A stretch of 64,000 nucleotides of DNA from NCBI GenBank assembly GCA_963971305.1, contig OZ020305.1, positions 43,225,717 to 43,289,716 on the forward strand, written 5' to 3'. Under the pieces are notes generated by a model. It had not been told where the DNA came from. It did not search any database and saw only the letters and a program-made list of their open reading frames with translations. The stretch is from Arcuatula senhousia. Lineage: Eukaryota; Mollusca; Bivalvia; Mytilida; Mytilidae. Below, one piece after another: positions 32,338 through 40,793 of the stretch (positions are counted from its first letter, which is position 1; the number at the start of each line of letters is the position of its first letter). The position numbers and the translations under genes are program-made.

Positions 32338-32760
32338 GTTTGTAATCTATTTCTCGAAATTGACACACAAGGAAGGCCTTGCACAAAGCTCTATGACAAA
32401 CGTGATGACTTCAACTTTCCAATAGTTAACTTTCCCTTTTTGTGTAGCAACATTCCGTCCGCTCCAGCATATGGAGTTTACGTATCACAATTGATTCGTT
32501 ATTCCAGAGCATGTGGGGAGTACAACGACTTCCTTGATAGAGCTACACGGCTGACAAGCAAATTGTTAACACAGGGGTACGTTGCTCCCAGGTTGTTGTC
32601 ATCACACAAAAAATTATACGGACGACATCATGTGCTTGTATACAAATACGGAATTTCTATCTCTCAGATGAGCACAGATGTTGGTTTGACATGGAGTTTT
32701 GTAATGTCATCCTTTCCGGATTTGACCAGACCAACACTTAATCGATCTTTGGCAACGTGA
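32338..32760 (+). pseudogene. Retrotransposon reverse-transcriptase C-terminal fragment
   Basis: An open frame without its own start encodes LEIDTQG, TKLYDKRDDFNFPIVNFPFL, SNIPSAPAYGVYVSQLIRYS, RACGEYNDFLDRATRLTSKL and YGRHHVLVYKYGIS. This resembles the end of RT proteins of a very abundant molluscan retroelement (recalled, not searched). The catalytic YxDD part is missing upstream, so this is a 5'-truncated copy, as expected for target-primed insertion. Confidence 0.75.
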
Positions 32761-33030
32761 CGGGTGTGCTATAGCAAGCAGGAACTGCTTACTCTTCCGG
32801 AGCACCTGAGTTCACTCTCGTTTCGACTTGAGTTCGCGTTGCTAAAATGCGGTTTTGTTGTTATGTGTGTGTGTTTTATGTTGTTATGTGGTTTGTTTTG
32901 TTGTGATGATTTTTTGTCTGCCGGTTTTGTTTTTGTCTTTACGGTTTTATGATACTGATTACCCCTTTGGTACACCTTTGCTTCTTGTAGAACTGTTTTT
33001 TGGAGTAACAGTCAAACTTAATTTCTCTAT
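32761..33030 (+). mobile_element. 3' tail of the same retroelement
   Basis: After the RT stop: AGCAAGCAGGAACTGCTTAC, CTTCCGGAGCACCTGAGTTC, a T/G-rich stretch, then GATTACCCCTTTGGTACACC. This order matches 3' regions I know from many molluscan copies. Confidence 0.6.
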
Positions 33031-33341
33031 ACGTTTCTGTCCGGCTTTAAACTTTAAAAATTTACTTTAAACTTAACTAAATTTAGATTTATTGAATCTT
33101 TAAAGACCAACCAAATCATACAACAAAACAATTACCAAGTACATGTACGTACCAATTCTTATATCTGAACATGAAATTAAAATTTTTTTTTCCATTTCGT
33201 GGATATTTTGAGTGATCGCAATTTTATATTAAACACTTTCACACACAAAAAGGATACAATGTTCAAACCCCAATAAGAAATGCAGAGATGTACAAGTCGA
33301 ATTGTTTCATTTTTGGGCGGAAACAAAATTCACTTTTATCT

Positions 33342-34136
33342 TTATTGGTTACAATTGCTATAAGACGGCTTACAATACGAGTTGATATCAAGTCCAGACT
33401 TTGAAGCTGCAATGTGGATTTTTGAAAGAGTGTCGCTTGCTAAAACGGGTGTTTTCGAATAAACAACTGACCCTTCAAAGAAATAATTTGCCGAAATTGA
33501 CCCACAATAGTAAGTGAATATATAGTCCGGACCGAAATCCAAAACTCTCCATTCCGATGTTGTTTCGTGTCCCATTTGAACACTGTTGTATTTGAGAACG
33601 CCAGAGGTCGTTGTATTCCATTGTGTAACTGTATCAATGACGGTTCGATGTTTAACAGTGCCCTCTATTGTGTTGACGTCGAAATGTTCAACGGCAGAAA
33701 AAGCACCGTTGCTGTTTTTCACGAAAGTAGTGTTCTGACAATTAAAACAGTCATAAATTGGGTTTTTACCAAGAACTATGAACCAGGTTCCGACAAGGTT
33801 TTCAAAATTGAAAGATTTGGCTATGGTGCTCGGTCTGTGGCAGACGACAGGTGGATTTGGTGGCGGGATCTCCATGCATTTATGGTCGGTAACTATGCAT
33901 TTCATAAAGTTATCAAATACATCGTCTTCATATGAATACAAGCAGTCGAACTCACAAGTCTGGTTAGAGGTTCCACATCCCGTCATGCACTCCATGGCCT
34001 TTTTACAATCAGAATCTGAAACACAGTCTTTCATCTCGCTAGAGCAATGTTCTACCATGCATAGAATATTTGGAAAAGCACAATGAATCTGTGCAACAAG
34101 GACTAATCCAAGCAAGAACATTAATAATTTAGACAT
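33342..34136 (-). CDS. Secreted violaxanthin de-epoxidase-like protein (Cys-rich + lipocalin)
   Basis: 264 aa, one exon. Signal peptide 1-19. The cysteine-rich domain has Cys at 26, 31, 38, 44, 50, 54, 61, 65, 80 and 87. The spacing 5-7-6-6-4-7-4-15-7 equals that of plant VDE as I recall it, except one gap (7 instead of 9). A lipocalin barrel follows from C99, with GTW (116-118), NPIYDCFNC (125-133), SGVLKYN (178-184), EWRVL (195-199), TYYCG (208-212) and EGSVVYSK (221-228). At the place of catalytic Asp177 of Arabidopsis there is Ser194; Tyr198 is kept as Y210. Plant VDE reduces epoxy-xanthophylls with ascorbate in the thylakoid lumen; here the protein should be secreted. Substrate unknown. 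The stop TAA is part of CAATAAAG, a possible poly(A) signal. Confidence 0.9.
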   Translation of the reverse strand: MSKLLMFLLGLVLVAQIHCAFPNILCMVEHCSSEMKDCVSDSDCKKAMECMTGCGTSNQTCEFDCLYSYEDDVFDNFMKCIVTDHKCMEIPPPNPPVVCHRPSTIAKSFNFENLVGTWFIVLGKNPIYDCFNCQNTTFVKNSNGAFSAVEHFDVNTIEGTVKHRTVIDTVTQWNTTTSGVLKYNSVQMGHETTSEWRVLDFGPDYIFTYYCGSISANYFFEGSVVYSKTPVLASDTLSKIHIAASKSGLDINSYCKPSYSNCNQ

Positions 34137-34528
34137 TTTGAAGTTGGAGACTAGTTTTAAAATTGGTTATCTCAAAGTCAGGTAATAGACTTCGGCCAAC
34201 AATTGTATACGCATGGGTCAAGTACCGGTAGATAATATAGACAATTTTATAACATACTGTCACATGTTTAAACACAACTTTTTATGCTTGTGAATTTGGT
34301 TTATAGATTTCAAAACAAAATAACACTCACTTTACCACATTATCTAAGGAACGTCAGATATATTCAGCATGACTTTTACCAGTGATTTGTTATTGAAATG
34401 TTTAGGCCAAACGGGGTCTGCAATTTTGATTATCGGTCCCGTTCTGTTTTGATTATTAAATTATCATTGTGTTGTTACCATTATTTCACGGGGAGTTGGC
34501 AAAATTAGATAATTCAAACGATTTTTAT

Positions 34529-34860
34529 ACGCTCCCAAAGGGTAGAAACGTCAATATTTTAGTTGTGCTATGAGCTGAATTTTCCTTCAACGTCCCGTTT
34601 AGCACGCTTGTTTTCCTGAAATTTTCGTGCCTTTTTAACGCTTTTTTCATTGAAAATTTCGAATGTCATTAAGCGCACAATTGACCCACAAGAAAAGCTA
34701 CTTTCGTTGTATTTTCGAACATGATAAACCCGATCATAAATTGCTTCAAATTCAATGCATTACAAATGTACAGTATATAATGTTTCAAATTTAATTTTAG
34801 CTTGTAAAATTATAGATACACTTTAACTTCGGGAGCGTCACAGTTTAAACCTGCCTCATA
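34529..34860 (-). mobile_element. MITE-like element with GACGCTCCCG ends, copy 2 (inverted)
   Basis: TACGCTCCCAAAGGG at the left and CTTCGGGAGCGTCACAG at the right. It shares ATGAGCTGAATTTTCCTTC, TTTAACGCTTTTTTC and GACCCACAAGAAAAGCTA with the 28.5-kb copy on the opposite strand. Confidence 0.7.
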
Positions 34861-34869
34861 TTAAGAAAT

Positions 34870-35863
34870 GGTCGATTCTTGAAAGGTTTGATGGCATCAA
34901 TCCCCCCTCCAAACCAGATATTTTTAGTAGCAACGTTGCACTTAAATTTGTATTTTCTTAAAGTGCCATGCAACCTCTCTCTGAATGTGTCGTATACTCA
35001 TTTCTTTGTGCTGTTTTGAAAAATAAGTCAAGTTTTAAAGCTTGCTGAACAACTGCTGAGCTTAAGATAGCATCAATGCGTGAAAGAATTTTTTTTCACA
35101 ATTCTATTGTTAAAAGAAAATGCTCTATATTCATTTTAGTATCTTAAATTCAATTCAAATTAGTATACGGATATATTTATATGCAGTGCTCCTGTGATAT
35201 TTTCATTGCCTTATATCTTGGGTAGACTGATAAATGTCCGTGCTGAAATTGATGGATAGTAAAATTTGAGTTCTATGTTAAGAAATAGATCATACGTCTG
35301 GTGAGACAAGACAGTGGTAATTGTTTCTTCAAAATATTGCATCGAGATAAAACATAAGAATCCATTTTGTGAAAAAATTCTAATATACATTACACTACAC
35401 TAGATAATTAAGAATGTCTAGGCATCAAGCAGAAATATCGCTTCGTCTAGAAAATTTACATTGGTAACAATGGTCTTAACTTTGATTTTTTTTACAATTC
35501 ACAAAAGAATGGATATTAATCCCCAAATAAATTTGTATTTCATTAAGTATCAGTACAAAAGACTCTGCAACATTCATCTAACACTAGAGCATGACTCGAG
35601 GCCTCCTAAGCAAACTTACTTATGTGACCTTAATTGACTTTGAACCATTAGACTACTAATTGTGTAAATTCTTGGTATTCTTGACACTAAGGAAATACTA
35701 GTAATCTGGACTGTTGAAAAGCCCAATTCTATAAGTCTTCCGCTTTCGCAAGAAGGTTGAGGTCAAAATTCGACAATGTTGTCAATGACGAATTAACATT
35801 TATCATCCTCTGATTGAAAAGAAATTCAACCTTTTGTTTGAAATATTATTATATTATTTACAA
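34870..35863. other. Spacer between the two full-length VDE-like genes
   Basis: About 1 kb with no coding frame or repeat that I recognise. Both neighbouring genes point left, so it holds the 5' flank of the 33.3-kb gene and the 3' flank of the 35.9-kb gene. Confidence 0.5.
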
Positions 35864-36658
35864 TTAACAACCATTATTTTTAGGTTCACAAAATGAAGTT
35901 AAATTAAGTCCAGCTTTGATTGCAGCATTCGTTAATCTCTCCTGTAAGCTAACAGGGAGAGCGACCGTTCTAGAATATACAACAGCACCCTCATAGTAAT
36001 ATCCAGCAGAAACATAACCACAGTAATATGCGAAAATATAGTTATAACTTTGATCGAATTCTAGTATTCTCCATTCTGATATTGTGCTCTGTCCTAATTG
36101 TTCACTCTTGTATCTCAAAATTCCGGAAGTTGACTGATTCCATTGAGAGATAGATTCGTTCACATTCCACGTTTTAACTTTCCCGTCTATGGTTTTGACG
36201 TGAAAGCTTTCTCTTGCAGAGATACTGCCATCTTCGTTTTGACTAAATATCGTCTTTTGGCAATCAAAACAATCATATATAGGATTCAACCCACGAACAA
36301 CGTACCACATTCCTTGAAGTTTAGTTAGATTAAAGTTAGCTGCAACATTTGATGGACGTTTGCAGACGATTGGTGGCTTTGGTTTTGGGAGTTCCATACA
36401 CTTGTGGTCACTCGTAATACATTTGATAAAATCATTAAATATTTTTCCTTCGTACGAATATAAGCATTGAAATTCACAAGTCTGGTTTGTCATACCACAC
36501 CCTGTTAAACACAACATGATTTTCCTACATTCCGAATCAGTGAAACAATTTTTCATTTGATTGCTGCAATGTTCTACCATACACAGAACATTTGGCGTGG
36601 AAGCTTTTGTAAAAACAATCCAACAGAAAAACAATGACAGTCCAAAATAACGACTCAT
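35864..36658 (-). CDS. Secreted violaxanthin de-epoxidase-like protein, paralogue
   Basis: 264 aa, one exon, same length and same cysteine positions (26, 31, 38, 44, 50, 54, 61, 65, 80, 87, 99) as the gene at 33342, so a tandem duplicate. Signal peptide about 1-19. Lipocalin GMW (116-118), NPIYDCFDC (125-133), SGILRYK (178-184), SEW (194-196), AYYCG (210-214), EGAVVYSR. Ser194 stands where Arabidopsis VDE has Asp177; the tunnel Tyr is Y212. It ends in Cys, like plant VDE near its C terminus. NQT, NLT and NQS sites may be glycosylated. Head-to-tail with the neighbour 1.7 kb away. It may bind dietary carotenoids; catalysis is uncertain. Confidence 0.9.
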   Translation of the reverse strand: MSRYFGLSLFFCWIVFTKASTPNVLCMVEHCSNQMKNCFTDSECRKIMLCLTGCGMTNQTCEFQCLYSYEGKIFNDFIKCITSDHKCMELPKPKPPIVCKRPSNVAANFNLTKLQGMWYVVRGLNPIYDCFDCQKTIFSQNEDGSISARESFHVKTIDGKVKTWNVNESISQWNQSTSGILRYKSEQLGQSTISEWRILEFDQSYNYIFAYYCGYVSAGYYYEGAVVYSRTVALPVSLQERLTNAAIKAGLNLTSFCEPKNNGC

Positions 36659-36754
36659 TGCAGTGATTTAAATGTTTACCACTTGTAGTTACTTACATGT
36701 ACAACTAAAATGCACTACTATGTTATCAAAAGAAGTAAAAGTAAGACTATTGGA

Positions 36755-36822
36755 ATTATGACCCTACTTTCTGTGCCCTCAAAGACAAATTATGACCTTA
36801 CTTTCTGTGCCATTAAAGACAA
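36755..36822 (+). repeat. Short tandem duplication (~34 bp x2)
   Basis: ATTATGACCCTACTTTCTGTGCC then ATTATGACCTTACTTTCTGTGCC, just upstream of the VDE-like gene that starts at 36658. A duplicated upstream block could be regulatory. Confidence 0.7.
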
Positions 36823-38239
36823 GACGTAATTTGTATCACGCCATACAGAGGCTTTTGAAAGGACGAGCAAGCGTGATCATTGGGATTTAGACATATGTTT
36901 GCAGATAAGGTAAAAATAACGTACGTTGCGCTAACGTTTAAAACCTCAAAAGGTAACTGCGTTCAAGAGCTTTTTTGTCCGCGGAAGTATAAATTTTTTA
37001 CTTAAACGTTTCGTCAAACTATATATTTAGTACTATTCCACATAGGGATCAGGCATGGTGGCACATTGATAATTTCCAAATTTAGATTTGGGTGTATAAA
37101 TGCATTCATTTTACCATAAAAATCGACCCTTTGTAATTTTTACATTTTTAAAATGTATTTTTATAATAAAGATGGTGCTTAGATATTTTTTGACTGACTA
37201 TATAGGGAAAATTATGGTGGGAAATTTTCCGATTCTTTTCATTGTATAATGTAACTAAATTTTAGCTGGTAATATCTCCTAAACCCTAGATTGACTTAAA
37301 AAAACTAGTGGTCAAAACAAAGTTTTCTGGGATTGCTTTGAAAAATTTGTATTTGTTATCGATATGCCTCCCTATAAATGGTATCTGCGCGATTCTTAAA
37401 AAAAGTAGTACTTTAAAAGAGCCATGCTATTTCAGTTACTATTATCAGAAGCAGTGTATTTAGTAAAGTCATTACTTGCAGTCCAATGTAAGGCGAATTG
37501 CGTAAATCCTTAGAGATGAACATGAAATGGTCCTATGTGAGATGGGTTGGGGACACAATGTCATTGGGTTAACTAGAGCGGGTTTCCACTGCCACAGGAA
37601 AATGAAGGGATAAGCAAGGTCGGTAAATTAAGCTTTTTGCAAGGGATCCACGGGTCCTACTCTTACCAAAAACCTGCAGTGGTGTTTTTAACGATAGTGA
37701 AATGTGCAACCCCCTTTTCACCACACACATGATGTACCACTCTATTATATGATTATATGATCAGGTTTTCTGTAACTGACATCAAAGATGATAGCGCTAC
37801 CCAATTAAACTACCTAAAACACATATACTTGTCAGGTCTGAGGACAAAGTAGCCTGACACAACACCTTAGTTAGTCCATTAGTCAAGTTTACAAATGTCA
37901 TTACTGTGGGCTTATGCTTTAAATACTCATTCTGGACCCGCATGGAGTGGGTAGTATTGTTATCTATAACACATCAAACAGTCCATTTGGTAAATATTAG
38001 ATGGTAAAGTATTCATTGTATGAATTCAAATTTACGTATATTTTAAATTATCACCAAATATCTAAATAATGTCATATAAGATGGTGTGTGCAAGTTGTAG
38101 AACACTGTTAAAGTCTCGATAAGAGAAGGGTGCGTATGATCCTCTGCAGCAGGCTAAATTGTCCGACCTAACCCATAATTCATTATTCCAGTGCCCGAGT
38201 CAAATTCTGATTTCCCCGGTAATTTTTGCCGGTTGGCAT
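36823..38239. other. Non-coding spacer
   Basis: No supported gene, RNA or repeat seen in about 1.4 kb between the VDE-like cluster and the transposon. Confidence 0.5.
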
Positions 38240-38710
38240 TGACGTTACGCACGGTGTTGCTACAAACTGTATTTTACGGCTATGTTTTTTGTTCAATATC
38301 AGTGTGATTTTCAAAGAATACGTGTAATAACGATATTTTTTCTTCAAAATGTTTAAAAAATGCATAGTTTTCATTTAATGTACTGTTTAAGACCTGGTCT
38401 CGGCTGTCATAAGATTTTTTTTACTTTAAAAATACAAAATATGACAAAAATAGCGATGTCTAACGTTACAAAAATAATGGGTATCAATCAAATAACAAAG
38501 TATTTTTCCCATTTCCAATTGTCGGATCTCCGTCAAATTTTGCGGGAACAACGTCGTGAACACTTTCTTTGTGACGTTTTACCGGCTTTTCCGTTGGACA
38601 AAATTTGAGATCACCAGTGTCAAAGTTTCATGAACGTCCGCCATGTCCAACGTAAAAAAGTACTCTCAAAAAGTGGTTTGACTTCAAATTGATGTATTAT
38701 TTCTGAAATA

Positions 38711-38723
38711 ATGACGGGAAAAG
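38711..38723 (+). CDS. Transposase-like gene, candidate exon 1
   Basis: ATGACGGGAAAAG followed by donor GTAATT. Joined to the next exon it gives MTGKVFESGAEKVRYYKEL in phase. Support comes only from the phase match and its position inside the TIR-bounded element. Confidence 0.5.
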
Positions 38724-39332
38724 GTAATTTATTTTTTATATATCCTAAAAGTACATTGCATTAGCATTTCAGACAAAAGCTTGAAATAAAAATATCGACA
38801 CAATCAAAATCCTAATGAGCGTTTTTCTACCGGTATATGATTTGTCACAAACAACGTCTTCTACAATACTATGTGAATATTAAATTTTTTTCGACAATTT
38901 GCCTTAAATTATTTACTTTAAAAGTATAAATGTTTGATATCAACACATAGTACATAGACTTGTTTTTTATAAAAGCTTTTCACAGTCTCGGTGCAATGTA
39001 AAACCTTAAAAATACATGACATTGTGTAATGGTAACAAATTTGTCACACTGAGTAAAAAATGACGTTAAGTTGCATTCGGCTAAACGTCTGATCGCCCGT
39101 AAAACATTTTTTACGCTTGCGTAAAATTCATATATAAATTTCCGTCCGGATGCCATTCAATACTGTACTTTTCGTTTTATTACACATGCTCATTTTATTG
39201 TAATAAAAAAATAAAATGCATACCAAAACTATACATGTTGTTTAATATTATATTTATAGCTAGGATAAAGCAAATATACGCAAATGAAATGAAAACATTT
39301 TGTACAGAAAGAAATATCCGATTGTTTTGTAG

Positions 39333-39601
39333 TTTTTGAATCCGGTGCAGAAAAAGTTAGATATTACAAAGAACTGAAGAAAACAAAAGAGAAAGAAAGA
39401 CAGCGACAAAAGTATCTGGCAAATAAAGAACTGCATAAAGCAACTAAAACAGAAAAGAACCAAGAAGGAAATGCAGAGTGCTATATATCGGAGGCCACGA
39501 AGAGACAAAGGTTTTATCGCGAACAAAAAGCAGCAAAAAAGAAAAAGGCAGAGGAATTCAGAATAGAAAGAAATAGAAAGAAAAGGGAATATAGAAATTG
39601 A
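39333..39601 (+). CDS. Transposase-like gene, candidate exon 2 (basic, coiled)
   Basis: After acceptor TTTTGTAG| the frame encodes a very Lys/Arg/Glu-rich helix: SGAEKVRYYKELKKTKEKER, TKRQRFYREQKAAKKKKAEE, then RNRKKREYRN and TGA at 39599. Basic helical N termini precede the catalytic part in related invertebrate proteins I recall. The stop, and the absence of a donor before it, suggest that the exon end was lost, perhaps when the DIRS-like element inserted next to it. Confidence 0.6.
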
Positions 39602-39757
39602 ATTTATTTGTAAATTGTTTTTTAGCTCGCAGGTTTGAATTTACCGCTTACTTGGGGAGCAACCCCGCAGCCTCGTTTTCACTTGCCATGCTTCTTCCTA
39701 TTATAGTTTTTGCTTTCAATGGCGCAGCATTAAATGTTACAGGCTTGCTTTTTGAAA

Positions 39758-40793
39758 ATGGCATCTGACGACTCAGGCGAAAAATTGCATGACATAATCG
39801 AAGGCTTAAGAAGTGGGCGGAGGCAAAGGAATGAAACAGATGTCTCTGGCCAAGAGGAAGTTTTCCATGATCCCTTACAGCCTTCGGATGAAGATGATCC
39901 CCGTGGGACAGAAAATTGCAACGCAGAAATCGAGGACCTTCAACAGCAGTTAACGAACATTAAGTTAGAAAAGAAAAAGGCCCTTTTACGCCAGGCAATA
40001 GAGAAGGAAAGGTATGAGCTGCGAAACGTCCAGGAATCTGCCTTAAGTTCTGATTCGCGTACATTTTTTGAGCCATTTGCGGCGTACCAGTCTAGACAAA
40101 TGAACGCAACTGCCACAGGTGAGACATTTACATCTAATAAGGATAACACCGAACACAAGGCTCTTGACATTCTTTCATTTATTTGGGCAGATTCGGTTGA
40201 ACAATATCAAACGTTTACACTGGGTGGCGATGTCGAATTCCGCGTCGGAAAAAAGAGAACACTCGACAAGGTTACGATCGAGGAATGGGGATATGCGAAT
40301 ACTAGAATTATGCAGGAACTGATCAAACAAAATCGCTTGAACAATGTCAATAGCTACCTTAACTACACCGCTGACATATATCGATTGTCCTCGAGAAATC
40401 TATGGGTCTCCATACTTCTGTACGACAAGGAATACCGCGAAAAACAGGCAACAGAAAAGTTCGAGTGGGGAACATATCGGCAAGACTTACGAGAATTTTA
40501 AGCTCATACCTAAAAGAGAGAATCCGACTACTCGTGCTATTCTCGACGGCTCCCCGCAGATCAAAAGCAAAGGAAAGCGTTCCAATGGGGATCGACGCAA
40601 GGGACCGTTTTTACCCGACGGACGGGAGATTTGTCGCGCTTTTAACTATGCTTCTTGTTTTAGATCGGATTGTAAAATGATGCATAATTGTTCTATATGT
40701 TATTCCAGTCAACACGCGGCGGTCAACGGACATAGTCTACCTCAAAGCGGAATGCAGGCAAAAAACTGCGAATCGCCTCAAAACCTACACTAA
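39758..40793 (+). pseudogene. gag-like ORF of DIRS-like retroelement, frame broken
   Basis: Starts at ATGG (39758; the in-frame ATG at 39734 is less likely). An acidic N part is followed by a helix rich in Lys/Glu (IEDLQQQLTNIKLEKKKALL), then WADSVEQYQTFTLGG and a conserved-looking LSSRNLWVSILLYDKEYR. The frame closes at 40499-40501. The protein continues one frame over from LIPKREN, so there is a one-base difference around the TTTT run at 40495-40498. The shifted frame carries ICRAFNYASCFRSDCKMMH and CSICYSSQH, a Cys/His zinc-binding module, and ends at 40793. The frame change could be decay or a recoding site. Confidence 0.7.

Noticed and set aside
39260..39526. 88-aa hydrophobic frame on the minus strand
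   Set aside because: Shadow of the Lys/Glu-rich exon on the plus strand.
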